Positions 34,283-44,643 of a DNA stretch of 49,649 nt are shown here, one piece after another. The stretch comes from Thermomicrobiales bacterium (lineage in GTDB: Bacteria; Chloroflexota; Chloroflexia; Thermomicrobiales; UBA6265). The notes under the pieces were generated by a model. That model saw only the letters and a list, made by a program, of their open reading frames with translations. It was not told the origin of the DNA and searched no databases. The first letter of the stretch is position 1, and each line of letters starts with the position of its first letter. A program made the translations under genes and the position numbers. Where the stretch lies: assembly GCA_041390825.1 (NCBI GenBank), contig JAWKPF010000030.1, positions 1 to 49,649 on the forward strand, given 5' to 3'.

Positions 34283-34780
34283 TCATTTGCTCAAGTCGGC
34301 GCTCAGCAATTGCCCAATGCGTTTGGCGACCGCAAGGTAGGCTTCGGTCTCCCGCTGATACGCGATCGTCCCCCGTTCTCGGTCAGTTGATTCGACTGTT
34401 TGGGATGCGCCGTCACGGACGCTGTCGATGTCCTCGCGGAGCTCCTCGTCGTGGATGAGGAACGACAGCACTTGCAATTCTGTCCAGAGCTGGTTGTATT
34501 CGGCCCGGTCGCCCGAATCGATCGGCTCGCCATGCGGACCGGTTGGCCACTTGCCAGTCAGATCGGACTCGGCAACGCAATTCCAATAGTGCCGATCGAC
34601 GATGGCATGCCACCTTGCGGCAACGTTGAGCAATTCCGTCAGCTTCTCATACTGGAACTGCTCGCGTTGCGATTCGCGCCGCTGTGAGCGCCCCCAGCGG
34701 GTCTCGATCCAGCTCTGCCCCATGACGAGCAACCCGCCCAGAATGAGCGTGAGCACCGGAAACCAGACTTCGAATCGCAC
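34283..34780 (-). CDS. Small membrane-anchored protein of unknown function
   Basis: I do not recognise this 165-residue protein. It begins with a single hydrophobic segment (VWFPVLTLILGGLLVMG) and continues as a charged, largely helical cytoplasmic region with a probable coiled coil (SQRRESQREQFQYEKLTELL). The start is a GTG at 34780 with GGAGGAG 5 bases upstream, which makes translation credible. It is followed within 11 bases by the GH51 gene. The topology resembles small anchored helical proteins, but no family motif is evident. Confidence 0.72.
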   Translation of the reverse strand: MRFEVWFPVLTLILGGLLVMGQSWIETRWGRSQRRESQREQFQYEKLTELLNVAARWHAIVDRHYWNCVAESDLTGKWPTGPHGEPIDSGDRAEYNQLWTELQVLSFLIHDEELREDIDSVRDGASQTVESTDRERGTIAYQRETEAYLAVAKRIGQLLSADLSK

Positions 34781-34919
34781 GATCTCTCCTCCGGGCGCCG
34801 TCGCCCTGGCAAGCTCCCGTCATCATACCGAGGAGCGCACATCCGAGACGAGGCTGTTCGACGCCGGATGCGTACAATTTCGCTTCGACGAACGACCAGG
34901 AAGCACAAGGGAGTATGCG

Positions 34920-36014
34920 ATGCGCGCAGCCGTCCAGTTCGAGGTTCCAGGCCAACTCGAGATCGTCGATCTCGAGGTAGACGACCCAGGACCTCGCGAG
35001 GTACTGATCCAGGTTGCCGCTTCTGGACTTTGCCACAGCGACTTGCATTTCCTCGAAGGGAAGTACCACACCGACCTCCCGTGCGTGCTCGGGCACGAGG
35101 CAGCCGGCATCGTGCTTTCCGTGGGACGAGACGTTACCTACCTGCGACCGGGCGATCACGTTATCACCTGCCTCTCGAGCTTCTGCGGAACATGCGCGTT
35201 CTGCGTCACGGGACGCCCCTACCTTTGCAATCGGCAGGGACTGGAACGATCTCCAGACGAAAAACCGCGGCTCTCGTTCGACGGCCAGCGGGTGAACCAG
35301 TTCGCGCGCCTCGGCGCGTTTGCCGAACAGATGCTGGTCCACGAGAACAGCACTGTGACCATCACCAAAGAGATGCCGCTCGACCGGGCCGCGCTGGTGG
35401 GCTGCGCGGTGACCACCGGTGTGGGGGCCGTCACGAACACCGCACGCATCCCGCTGGGAGCAACTGTGGCGATTCTCGGTTGCGGAGGAGTCGGGCTCAA
35501 CGCGGTCCAGGGCGCCGCCATGGCCGGCGCCGGCAAAGTGATCGCCATCGACAAGCTCGCATGGAAGCTCGATCTGGCCAGGCAATACGGAGCCACCGAT
35601 GTCGTCGATGCCTCGGAAGAGGACGCGGTGGAGGCGGTGCTGAACATCGTGCCGGGCGGAGTCGACTATGCGTTCGAAGCGATCGGGCTGAAGTCAGCGG
35701 CCGAACAAGCGTTTCGAATGCTCGGGAAAGGCGGCAGCGCCGTTATTGTCGGTATGATCCCCGAAGGCGAAATGATCGAAGTCAGCGGCGAACTGCTGAT
35801 GGGTGACGGGAAGAGTCTGCTTGGTTCCAATATGGGTTCGAACCGCTTTCGGGTGGACATTCCCAAGTATGTTGCGGCTTATCTGGCTGGGGACTTGAAG
35901 CTCGACGAGCTCGTGTCGCGAACGATCTCGCTCGACGAGGTGAACGATGGCTATGCCGCGCTCAACCGCGGTGAAGTGGCGCGCAGTGTGATCGTGTTCG
36001 ACGGCGTGAACTAG
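34920..36014 (+). CDS. Zinc-dependent alcohol dehydrogenase (medium-chain, class III-like)
   Basis: The 364-residue protein starts at the ATG at 34920, 6 bases after AAGGGAG. The catalytic zinc ligands are seen in SGLCHSDLHFLEG and GHEAAGIV. The structural zinc cysteines cluster in SSFCGTCAFCVTGRPYLC. The Rossmann motif is VAILGCGGVGLNAVQGA, with a likely NAD-specific aspartate in VIAIDKLAWKL. It resembles NAD-linked alcohol and thiol-adduct formaldehyde dehydrogenases, including actinobacterial forms. The natural substrate is not predictable. Confidence 0.92.
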   Translation: MRAAVQFEVPGQLEIVDLEVDDPGPREVLIQVAASGLCHSDLHFLEGKYHTDLPCVLGHEAAGIVLSVGRDVTYLRPGDHVITCLSSFCGTCAFCVTGRPYLCNRQGLERSPDEKPRLSFDGQRVNQFARLGAFAEQMLVHENSTVTITKEMPLDRAALVGCAVTTGVGAVTNTARIPLGATVAILGCGGVGLNAVQGAAMAGAGKVIAIDKLAWKLDLARQYGATDVVDASEEDAVEAVLNIVPGGVDYAFEAIGLKSAAEQAFRMLGKGGSAVIVGMIPEGEMIEVSGELLMGDGKSLLGSNMGSNRFRVDIPKYVAAYLAGDLKLDELVSRTISLDEVNDGYAALNRGEVARSVIVFDGVN

Positions 36015-36045
36015 AAGCGGGATCGCAGGGAATCGGCGTCTGGTG

Positions 36046-36051
36046 TAGAAT
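36046..36051 (+). promoter_or_regulatory. -10 element ahead of the Ser-Ser-Arg tRNA cluster
   Basis: TAGAAT lies 17 bases before tRNA-Ser(TGA) and is the same hexamer used by the tRNA-Asp promoter. No good -35 is visible. Confidence 0.4.
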
Positions 36052-36068
36052 TGCCCGGCTTGCGACTC

Positions 36069-36154
<86 letters not shown>

Positions 36155-36190
36155 GCCACCGGCGCCGATGCTCGAGAAATGCGAGAATCT

Positions 36191-36281
36191 GGGAAGGTGC
36201 CAGAGTGGTCGAATGGGGCCGCCTGCTAAGCGGTTGAAGGGGCTTTAATCTCTTCCGAGGGTTCGAATCCCTCCCTTCCCG
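36191..36281 (+). tRNA. tRNA-Ser (anticodon GCT)
   Basis: A class II tRNA with acceptor GGGAAGG/CCTTCCC, anticodon loop CTGCTAA (anticodon GCT), a long variable arm and T-loop TTCGAAT. The discriminator is G. CCA is not encoded: the genome reads CCG. Confidence 0.94.
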
Positions 36282-36320
36282 CCGCGAACGGTAGCGCGTT
36301 CGCAAGATGGACATGAATAG

Positions 36321-36396
36321 GCGCCTGTAGCTCAGGGGATAGAGCGTTGGGTTGCGGACCCAAAGGCCGCAGGTTCGAATCCTGCCAGGCGTACCA
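36321..36396 (+). tRNA. tRNA-Arg (anticodon GCG)
   Basis: The cloverleaf has acceptor GCGCCTG/CAGGCGT (terminal G-U), D-stem GCTC/GAGC, anticodon stem TTGGG/CCCAA with loop TTGCGGA, and T-stem GCAGG/CCTGC. The anticodon reads GCG, which decodes CGC and CGU. CCA is encoded. Most bacteria use ACG (edited to ICG) for this box, so the GCG form is notable. Confidence 0.92.
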
Positions 36397-36407
36397 AGAT
36401 GCGATCA

Positions 36408-36429
36408 GCGCCCGCTATCCAGCGGGCGC
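36408..36429 (+). terminator. Bidirectional stem-loop between tRNA-Arg and the glycosyltransferase gene
   Basis: A perfect 9-base-pair stem (GCGCCCGCT / AGCGGGCGC) with loop ATCC is followed on the plus strand by the T-rich TTCTGTTTCT. The stop codon of the convergent glycosyltransferase gene (36415-36417) lies inside it, so one element may serve both transcripts. Confidence 0.65.
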
Positions 36430-38364
36430 TTCTGTTTCTGGCGCCGGTGTGGGCAACGTCAAGTACATCGGATCGACAGTCATCAGGTAGAACGCCGGGT
36501 CGCCATTTGGGTAATAGATGGTGTCGACCAGGATCAAATAGTCCTTCCCTGGAAACTGGCTGGCCCGATACCGTTCCCACTCCTCGACACGCATGGCAAT
36601 GAGTGATCGCTTTGTGAAGTCGATGTTCTCGACCCCTCCGATTCGAGCCCTGCTCGCCAGTGGCGTGTGGTAAAGATAGAACTGCGGGAAGACATAGGCG
36701 CCATTGAAGTCGCCGGACTGTAGCAACTCATCGTACTGATCGGAATGATTGACGAAGTAGTCGTTGATCGGACGTGGCCCATACTGCCAGCCCCAATAGT
36801 CGGCTGAGATCAACGGATACTCTGCTTCGGGGCCGCGGTGAAACCAGATCCCCCACCCCAGCGCCAGAAGGAGCACCCCGGTTCCGGCAAGCGCCAGGGC
36901 TCGTGGCATCCGAATTCGGCGCAAGAACAGGGCAATCCCTTTGAAGCTGCTGCCGACCAGGAAGGGAATGGCGATCGCGGCCCAAAAGGTCGAGATGGTG
37001 TAGGGCAAGTCCTGTGGCGGGCGGCTGATTGCATCCGGAATGGGATAGAGCAGCGCAATCAGGGCGAAGACGAAGAGAAACCGGGTTTCCGGTTGCTTGC
37101 GGAGAAACCAGATCGAAACAATGCCAATGAGCAGCAGGGGCAAGAGATAGGGAAAGAGCTCACCTGCCCCGACGATCGAATGGCGGGTGATATACCACTC
37201 CTCGCCCTTGCGAAAAAGATAGTCATAGCTAAAGAAGCTCGGATAGGTCCGCAACCGCTCGACCAAGATGTCGGGCGTGATGTTGCCGCCTTGCTTCTCA
37301 TCCAGACGGTCCCAATAGCGCTTGTCGGTGAGCGCCAGCCAGGCATGCGGAAGCATGGTGACCACTGCGGTGGCGCCGAACGCGACGATCCACCGGTACG
37401 CTCGCAGGTTGGTTCGGTTCCAAACCAATTCCGAGATGCAGATGATCGTCACCACCAGTGGAACGGCGATGACGAAGGAGAGGTGTCCATACGATGCGAC
37501 ACCCATCACGAAACCCGCCAGAATAGCCTGACTGACTTGTTCGTTCTGGCGGCCACGAATCCACAGCCAGATCGCCGCCAACATGAGGCAGAACGCTGCC
37601 GCGTGTCCAAAGTTGATGCGGGCAAAGTGAATGACAACCGGCTGCGTGCCGGCGATCACAACGGGCACGATGGGATATGGGACCTTTAATCGGCGAAGCG
37701 CCAGGAAAGCAAAGAAGAGTCCCAGCGCAACATAGAACGACGATGCGAAGCGGACAGAAAACTCGTTCAACCCGAACAACGTGACGAACGGCCAGGTGGA
37801 GTAGACAGGGAGCGCTCCAAGCAGCGGCGTCTCGAAGTGCGTGTAGAAAATGCGCAGGAACTGGAATTTGGCCTCACCATTGAATGCCCCGGCCGCCTGC
37901 AATCCGATCATCGCTTCGTCACTGAAGAGATTCGGCGGATTGGTTCGGAGATCCCGGGCGTAGAAGTAGGCGGCCATCGCCGCAATGACCAGTGCCGCCG
38001 GAGCCAAGGCCAGCACCGTCGCTCGATCGAGCGAGATGTCGAGCGATGCCCGGATGCGCGCCCAATCGGTCGAGCGGCGCTCGCGCGCGGGTTTCATCGT
38101 GCCGGGCACAGCAACGGATGCGGCCGAGGACGCCGCAGCGGCTGGCGTCGGGGTCGGGGTCGGTTTCGGACCGCCGTAGCTCATCCATAACGCCGCGGCA
38201 ACTGCCGCGAGGGTGAGCACCAGCACACCAAAGCCGGGTCCAGAGAGCAAGGTCGCGACACCCGCGCCGATCAGCACGACAACGGCAATGATGAGTTGGT
38301 GAAGAGTCGGCCGAGCATGGATCGTCTCCGGGCGAGCGAACTCGGTTTCGGAATGGTCGGCCAA
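36415..38364 (-). CDS. GT39-like membrane glycosyltransferase (PMT/ArnT-type)
   Basis: This 649-residue polytopic protein starts at the ATG at 38364. A short N-terminal part with two hydrophobic helices leads to a PTPTPTP linker. The glycosyltransferase C-type fold then begins, with a membrane helix and the acidic loop NPPNLFSDEAMIGLQAAG, where PMT/ArnT enzymes keep the catalytic aspartate. About ten further helices and a soluble C-terminal domain follow. Such enzymes transfer sugars from polyprenyl-phosphate donors to proteins or lipids on the outer face of the membrane. Acceptor and donor are unknown. It is flanked on both sides by serine tRNAs. Confidence 0.82.
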   Translation of the reverse strand: MADHSETEFARPETIHARPTLHQLIIAVVVLIGAGVATLLSGPGFGVLVLTLAAVAAALWMSYGGPKPTPTPTPAAAASSAASVAVPGTMKPARERRSTDWARIRASLDISLDRATVLALAPAALVIAAMAAYFYARDLRTNPPNLFSDEAMIGLQAAGAFNGEAKFQFLRIFYTHFETPLLGALPVYSTWPFVTLFGLNEFSVRFASSFYVALGLFFAFLALRRLKVPYPIVPVVIAGTQPVVIHFARINFGHAAAFCLMLAAIWLWIRGRQNEQVSQAILAGFVMGVASYGHLSFVIAVPLVVTIICISELVWNRTNLRAYRWIVAFGATAVVTMLPHAWLALTDKRYWDRLDEKQGGNITPDILVERLRTYPSFFSYDYLFRKGEEWYITRHSIVGAGELFPYLLPLLLIGIVSIWFLRKQPETRFLFVFALIALLYPIPDAISRPPQDLPYTISTFWAAIAIPFLVGSSFKGIALFLRRIRMPRALALAGTGVLLLALGWGIWFHRGPEAEYPLISADYWGWQYGPRPINDYFVNHSDQYDELLQSGDFNGAYVFPQFYLYHTPLASRARIGGVENIDFTKRSLIAMRVEEWERYRASQFPGKDYLILVDTIYYPNGDPAFYLMTVDPMYLTLPTPAPETEAPAG

Positions 38365-38445
38365 CGTCTATGCCTCCAATGGGCGGTTCATGGAACTGAA
38401 ATGTCAACAACCGGGGATATTCTGGCTTGTATGGGCGCGGATTGC

Positions 38446-38451
38446 TAGAAT
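38446..38451 (+). promoter_or_regulatory. -10 element ahead of tRNA-Ser(CGA)
   Basis: TAGAAT ends 6 bases before the tRNA start, so transcription would begin at or very near the mature 5' end. No -35 at normal spacing is visible. Confidence 0.4.
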
Positions 38452-38457
38452 AGCCCC

Positions 38458-38546
<89 letters not shown>

Positions 38547-38573
38547 GGCGAAGTAGTTCTGCCTTTGTATCCG

Positions 38574-38663
38574 GGAAGGGTCGCATAGTTTGGCCTAGTG
38601 CGCGCGACTGGAAATCGCGTAGACGGTAATGCCGTCTCGTGGGTTCGAATCCCACCCCTTCCG
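38574..38663 (+). tRNA. tRNA-Ser (anticodon GGA)
   Basis: A class II tRNA with acceptor GGAAGGG/CCCTTCC, anticodon stem CGCGA/TCGCG with loop CTGGAAA (anticodon GGA), a long variable arm and T-loop TTCGAAT. The discriminator is G; CCA is not encoded. It is 27 bases after tRNA-Ser(CGA) and converges on the ribokinase gene. Confidence 0.94.
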
Positions 38664-38679
38664 CCGTTCGATCTGCCAA

Positions 38680-39609
38680 TCAAACCGCAAGTTCGCGTCG
38701 TGCGAAGGCTGTCTCGATCTCCTCGAGTGTCGCCACGGATGGTTGCGCGCCCGGACGGGTAACGGCAATCGACCCGGCGATGACTCCCTTCCTCGCCGCC
38801 TCGACTGCTGATGCACCACCAGCGAAAAATGCCGTGAATGCGCCGCAGAATGCGTCACCCGCCCCGGTCGTATCGACGACCTCGACTTCGATCGTTGGTA
38901 TGTCGAATGATCTGCCAGATTCCCAGACGAGCGCGCCCTCTTCTCCGAGGGTGAGGATGACGGTGCTCGGTCCAAGTTCTGTGAGCGCCTGGGCCACCGT
39001 CGCCCAGTCTTCAGTGCCGCTCGTCTGAGCGAGCTCGATGGCTTCCTGTTCGTTCACGATGAGAACAGTTGCGAGCGCAACCAGGTCACGCCCTTCAGAC
39101 GGTTCTGGAGTTGCGTTGCAGATGATCGGAACGCCGCGCTCGTTCGCCGCTGCGTACAACGCGGCCAGCGTCTCATGCGGCAGTTCCAGCGTGCTCAACA
39201 CAATGTCGGGATTCCAGCTGTCGAGCGCCGAAAGCGCTTCGGCGGGCCCAACTTCCCAGCCTGCGCCGGGCACATAGGCGATTCGATTCTGCCCGGTCTC
39301 ATCGACGGTAATCAGGGCCACGCCAGAGGACGCGCGGTCAGTAACCAGAATCGTCGAGGTATTGACCGACTCGGCAGCAAGGTCAGCCAGGCGCTGTCGA
39401 CCGAAATCATCGACTCCGACGCCACTCAACATGGCAACCTGTCCGCCGGCCCTGGCCGCGGCAACGGCCTGATTCGCCCCCTTGCCACCGCCAAACTGGG
39501 CAAACGAGGTGCCGGTGACGGTTTCTCCCGCTTCGGGCACCCGCCGTGCACGTACGACAAGATCGGTATTGATGGAACCCGCTACCAGAATCCGCTTTCC
39601 GTCGCCCAA
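38680..39609 (-). CDS. Ribokinase-like PfkB-family sugar kinase
   Basis: The 309-residue kinase begins with a TTG at 39609, 6 bases after GGAGG. PfkB signature 1 is QFGGGKGANQAVAAARAGG. Signature 2 is VDTTGAGDAFCGAFTAFF, with the catalytic aspartate in GAGD. The N-terminal ILVAGSINTDLVVRARRVPEAGETVTG is typical of ribokinase, which phosphorylates D-ribose with ATP. It follows the transglutaminase gene by 12 bases and is the last gene of the MoxR operon, an unusual partner. Nearby sugar genes do not define the substrate. Confidence 0.9.
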   Translation of the reverse strand: MGDGKRILVAGSINTDLVVRARRVPEAGETVTGTSFAQFGGGKGANQAVAAARAGGQVAMLSGVGVDDFGRQRLADLAAESVNTSTILVTDRASSGVALITVDETGQNRIAYVPGAGWEVGPAEALSALDSWNPDIVLSTLELPHETLAALYAAANERGVPIICNATPEPSEGRDLVALATVLIVNEQEAIELAQTSGTEDWATVAQALTELGPSTVILTLGEEGALVWESGRSFDIPTIEVEVVDTTGAGDAFCGAFTAFFAGGASAVEAARKGVIAGSIAVTRPGAQPSVATLEEIETAFARRELAV

Positions 39610-39621
39610 GAATCGCCTCCG

Positions 39622-42198
39622 TCAACGTCGACGCCACAATCTCCAGTCTTTGGCCCCGTCTCTGGCTTCACGCCAACCGAATTCACTGTCACGCGCGACA
39701 GCGCTTGCATCGACATTCGTCGAATATTGCTCGCGTGTGAACGCGTCGGCAACCCGCATGGCTCCACTGGCGGAACGCGGGCGGGCGAATCCGAACTTGG
39801 CTGCGTACTCCCTGGGTGTGAGCTCGGGAGAAGACGACACGCCAATGAACTTGCCGAGCCGCTGCAGTCGCCCATAGTTCGCATGCGCGACAGGAAGCCC
39901 TGCATACGCGTTCCTCCGGCGCACGAAGAACAACCCGGCGATGGCGAGGAGCGCGAATCCGCCTACTGCCAGTCCAATCTGCCACGGAGCGATGCGCTCG
40001 TCGGAATTCGAGGTTCCACCGGTATCAGTCGACGCTGGAGCGGCAAGAGGCGTCGGTGTTGGAGACGGCACTGGAGATTGAGAGGGGCCTTCGGGGGTGG
40101 CCGTCAGTTCGGGAGTCAAGGTCGCTTCTGGCGTGGGAGTCTCGCGTTCGCTGGGCGAGAGGTCGATCGATTGCTGGGTTGGAGTCGGCTCGAACGGAAT
40201 CCATCCGTATCCCGGAAAGTAGACTTCCACCCAGGCATGGGCGTTTCGTCCCCGGTAAACAAAGCCACGCATTTCTTCGTTATACGGCACTGGAGCGAGC
40301 CCGGTGACGATTCGCGTGGGAACGCCAAGCGTGCGCAACATCACTGCCATCGACGATGCAAAGTGATCGCAGCGACCGACCTTGCTCTCGAACAGGAAGT
40401 AGTCGACGATGTCTCGACCGTCGGGCGCGCCGCCTGCGTCGAGCTGATAGGTGAAGTTCGACCTCAGGTAGTTCTGGATTGCGATGGCCTGCTCATATGG
40501 CGTTGTCGCACCGGCCTGGTTCACGATTTGGTTGGCCAGGTCGGCGGTCTGCTCGGTCACGGTCTCGGGCAAACCCAGATATGTTTCGACGATGAACGGG
40601 GGGTAGTCCGATCCCGCGCTTGCCAGATCTGCCGGGGCAATCTGCGGCGCCAGCCCGATGACGGAATACGCATGTCCAGTTGGCTCGTCGGAGCCAAACA
40701 CAGCTTCGACATCCGAATAGACCGGGAGCCGACCCTGGAAATGGACCACCACGCCGCCATCTTCCCCCCAACTCAGTTCAGAGTTCACCGGGTAACTCTG
40801 CATGAGTCGATTCTGAATGCGCAGGAAATCGGCCTGATCCTGCTCGGAGACAAATTGTGGGGTGTCTGTTTCGTCTGGGGTGCTGAACTCGGCCGACTGC
40901 AGCAAGACGACCAACTCCCGCAAGTCGACCGGTGTACTCGCGATGTCGATCGCATCGACCGAGACCGTCTCATCGATCGGTTCCCACCCCACGCGGACAA
41001 GCGATGGTACCGATGCCGCGTAGTGCTGATCGATCGTAAAGAGCAACCGATCGGTGGGTTGCAGGACCATCAGGGTCGCCTCTTCCTGCGATCGAGACTG
41101 CAGTTGCTCGCGTGGCAGGTTCATTGGCTGGTCGGACTGAAAGGCAATCCGCGGCGCAGGAGTCTCGGCGTCCTCGGATGCGCTCGTGGTCGATTTCCAA
41201 CCCGACCCATCGTATTCATTCAACCGCCGAGCGGCGAGGTACTCCTCATCGTCCGCATCCATCACGACAATCGGGACATCGCCGGACGGCACGCCATCAC
41301 CGACCTTGAACTGATCGGAAAACGCGCCATAGTTACCGGCCACCGGCTGCGGCCCCGAGGGATTCGAGCTGGACTGGTCGAACCGATCGGTGATCCAGCT
41401 CGCAAGCCGGTCCCCGCCCTGGACAGCGCGTTCCTGCAGGCGATCGTCGAGATCGAACGAGTAGTAGAGACCCACTCCGACCGCCAGTGCGGCAATGGCG
41501 CTACCCAGGAGAATCGATCGCCGTCCAAACGATGACGGCTGATCGATCGATCGTGACCGCCAGTACGCGGAACGTGACAATGTCGTATGCGCGGCAGCGA
41601 TCGCCAACGCAAGACCGAGATAGAGCAGCGCCGGCCACGCCGGACGCTCTCGCTCCAGTGCCAAGGTGACCAGAAGAATCGAACCCGGCAGCGCTATCGA
41701 CCAGAAGATCCATCCTCGCCGGAAGAGCATCCATGCGGCGGTGTAGCCAACGAGCCAGATCGTTAGCCCGATCGCGAACACGGCGATATCAGTTTCGAAT
41801 TTGCTGTTCGACTCCAGCGACGAAATAAACCCGCGCAGCAGGCTTTCGTAGCGATCGAGCACGAGTCGCCATTCGCCGTTGCGCACCTGCTGCCAGTTGG
41901 CGGCAGGATCGATGGCGATCGAGGACGCAAGGATTCCAAGGAGAAAGCTGAAGCCATGCGCGGCCAGGTCGGGGATCGATGTGCGGGCAAGCGCGTATCC
42001 GATCAGGTATCCAGCGGTGGCGAGCGTCGCCAGCGCCCCGGGATCGGTATTGATGGAATATTCGCCGACGACTGCCCCGAGCAACCCAACCGAAAACGCA
42101 CCCAGCACGAGCAACGACCAGCCATCAGGAAGCACCCCTGATCCCGCACGTGAACCCTGCGGTCGGTCGCGCTGGAGCGATACGGATCTAGTTGACAT
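39622..42198 (-). CDS. Membrane transglutaminase-like protein (DUF3488 / transglutaminase core / DUF4129 layout)
   Basis: The 858-residue protein starts at the ATG at 42198, overlapping the end of the DUF58 gene by 11 bases. The N-terminal part has about six membrane helices, followed by a large extracytoplasmic region. The transglutaminase-like catalytic Cys is in SKVGRCDHFASSMAVML, around residue 610, and the His in NAHAWVEVYFPGYGWIPFEPTP. A Thr/Pro-rich linker, one more membrane helix (IGLAVGGFALLAIAGLFFV) and a cytoplasmic tail close the protein. Genes of this type sit with MoxR and DUF58 genes in many bacteria; the substrate is unknown, possibly protein or peptidoglycan linkage. Confidence 0.9.
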   Translation of the reverse strand: MSTRSVSLQRDRPQGSRAGSGVLPDGWSLLVLGAFSVGLLGAVVGEYSINTDPGALATLATAGYLIGYALARTSIPDLAAHGFSFLLGILASSIAIDPAANWQQVRNGEWRLVLDRYESLLRGFISSLESNSKFETDIAVFAIGLTIWLVGYTAAWMLFRRGWIFWSIALPGSILLVTLALERERPAWPALLYLGLALAIAAAHTTLSRSAYWRSRSIDQPSSFGRRSILLGSAIAALAVGVGLYYSFDLDDRLQERAVQGGDRLASWITDRFDQSSSNPSGPQPVAGNYGAFSDQFKVGDGVPSGDVPIVVMDADDEEYLAARRLNEYDGSGWKSTTSASEDAETPAPRIAFQSDQPMNLPREQLQSRSQEEATLMVLQPTDRLLFTIDQHYAASVPSLVRVGWEPIDETVSVDAIDIASTPVDLRELVVLLQSAEFSTPDETDTPQFVSEQDQADFLRIQNRLMQSYPVNSELSWGEDGGVVVHFQGRLPVYSDVEAVFGSDEPTGHAYSVIGLAPQIAPADLASAGSDYPPFIVETYLGLPETVTEQTADLANQIVNQAGATTPYEQAIAIQNYLRSNFTYQLDAGGAPDGRDIVDYFLFESKVGRCDHFASSMAVMLRTLGVPTRIVTGLAPVPYNEEMRGFVYRGRNAHAWVEVYFPGYGWIPFEPTPTQQSIDLSPSERETPTPEATLTPELTATPEGPSQSPVPSPTPTPLAAPASTDTGGTSNSDERIAPWQIGLAVGGFALLAIAGLFFVRRRNAYAGLPVAHANYGRLQRLGKFIGVSSSPELTPREYAAKFGFARPRSASGAMRVADAFTREQYSTNVDASAVARDSEFGWREARDGAKDWRLWRRR

Positions 42199-43468
42199 GC
42201 TGAAGGACCCGTGACGACGGCGCTGCACTCGCCCACGAGAATGCCGCCTCGATGCCGTTCCGATAGTCGACAATATGAACCGGGAACGGTGCAACAGCAA
42301 GCCGATTACGCACACGCGCGCTATCCCGTGCCGCATCGAATGACGCAGGATCGACATAGATCACGGTAGGGCGCACCCCGCGCAACACCGCGTGCTCCAG
42401 CGATTCGATCCAGTCGAGCTCTGTGCTCGCCGTAATCACGACCGGCGAGCGGTAGCGGTCGAACCGGCGCATTTCATTGTTGAGGAGGGTGTCGATCGAT
42501 TCCGCCCCGTCCGACTTTGCGAGCGCCAGCGCTCCCAGGACGCGGAGGAACTGCCGTTCCGATGATTCTGGTGGGCGAAAATCGTGCGACGACGCGTTGG
42601 CGAGAAACCCAAGCGCTCGATTCGCGTCGATCGCCTTCCTGGAAACCGATGCCGCAAGCGCGGCAACGAAGTCTTCACTGGAATCGAGCCATGCCTCGGC
42701 AAAGGTCAATCCCGGTTGGCGCGACAACTCATGATCGCGGGTGGGAACGACAGCTTGCGAAACGCCGAAGTCAGCCACGACCCATATCTCGGCAGTGGGA
42801 TCGAGATCGAACTCCTTGACCATCAACTTCCCGGTGCGCGCGGTGGATGACCAGGCGATTCGATTGAACGGATCGCCCGCGGAATAGTCACGGATCGACG
42901 AGACCGCCGCGGTGGTGAGCGGAGACCGATGATCGATGTGCGGGCCTCCTGAGGATTGCGCGCCGGGCAACTCGAACGCGGTGAGCTCGAAGACTGGCGG
43001 ATAGACCGTAACGTCTTCATCGAATGAGACGCTCCGCTCGTGGGAGAAGATGGCGAACGGATCACTGGACCTGAGTACTACCGGCCCCATGCGAAACACT
43101 CCCCGGCGAACCGCGATCGATTGAGTTTTCCACGAAGCGGTTCCCCGGCTCCGAAGCCCGAACACTCGACTCGCATCATGGGTTGGGAGCTCGCATCGGT
43201 CGCGAAGCTCGATCCACAGCTTGGGAAGCAGCGAGCGGCTGCGCACTGAGAGCTCGTCGGCGAAGACTCCGCCGACCTGAAGCGCTCGGGTGTCGAGCAC
43301 TCGCCGAGCGCTGAGACCGGCAATGTTCATTCGGCTCCAGAGATACGCGAGAACGAATACAACCGCCACCGCGGCGCCGAGCTGCCGAAGGATGGGCCAG
43401 CCGAACCCCTCGCCTGCCGCGAGGAACGCGACGGCAATGAGCGCGGTGATGAAGGAACGGTAGGTCAT
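42188..43468 (-). CDS. DUF58 domain-containing protein
   Basis: The 426-residue protein has two N-terminal hydrophobic helices (SFITALIAVAFLAAGEGF, LGAAVAVVFVLAYLW) and a DUF58 core. The hallmark is SSIRDYSAGDPFNRIAWSSTARTGKLMVKEFD, which introduces a von Willebrand A-like fold. DUF58 proteins are partners of MoxR ATPases. The gene starts 2 bases after the moxR stop and overlaps the transglutaminase gene, so translation is probably coupled. Confidence 0.92.
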   Translation of the reverse strand: MTYRSFITALIAVAFLAAGEGFGWPILRQLGAAVAVVFVLAYLWSRMNIAGLSARRVLDTRALQVGGVFADELSVRSRSLLPKLWIELRDRCELPTHDASRVFGLRSRGTASWKTQSIAVRRGVFRMGPVVLRSSDPFAIFSHERSVSFDEDVTVYPPVFELTAFELPGAQSSGGPHIDHRSPLTTAAVSSIRDYSAGDPFNRIAWSSTARTGKLMVKEFDLDPTAEIWVVADFGVSQAVVPTRDHELSRQPGLTFAEAWLDSSEDFVAALAASVSRKAIDANRALGFLANASSHDFRPPESSERQFLRVLGALALAKSDGAESIDTLLNNEMRRFDRYRSPVVITASTELDWIESLEHAVLRGVRPTVIYVDPASFDAARDSARVRNRLAVAPFPVHIVDYRNGIEAAFSWASAAPSSRVLQHVN

Positions 43469-43470
43469 AG

Positions 43471-44442
<972 letters not shown>

Positions 44443-44643
44443 CGTTGCTCTGTCACCTTGTGCGATTCGGGCCACATCCGGTCATACGAACGGCAGGCGT
44501 TCCGAGTTTCATTGCTGGAGTTATGCGCGAACTCGGCGCCGCGCGCCTGGGCGAAGTATAGCCCTCACTCTGCCCCGCACCTGCACGAGGTCCGGACCGC
44601 GCGGGCCATATACTTGGGGGCCGAGCAGCGTGGAGGCGAACGA

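Noticed and set aside
38140..38170. Short tandem repeat encoding Pro-Thr
   Set aside because: It is a low-complexity linker inside the glycosyltransferase gene, not a CRISPR or mobile repeat.
39175..41535. Plus-strand open frame of 786 codons
   Set aside because: It is antisense to the transglutaminase and ribokinase genes, has no recognisable motif and a composition expected of a GC-rich shadow frame.
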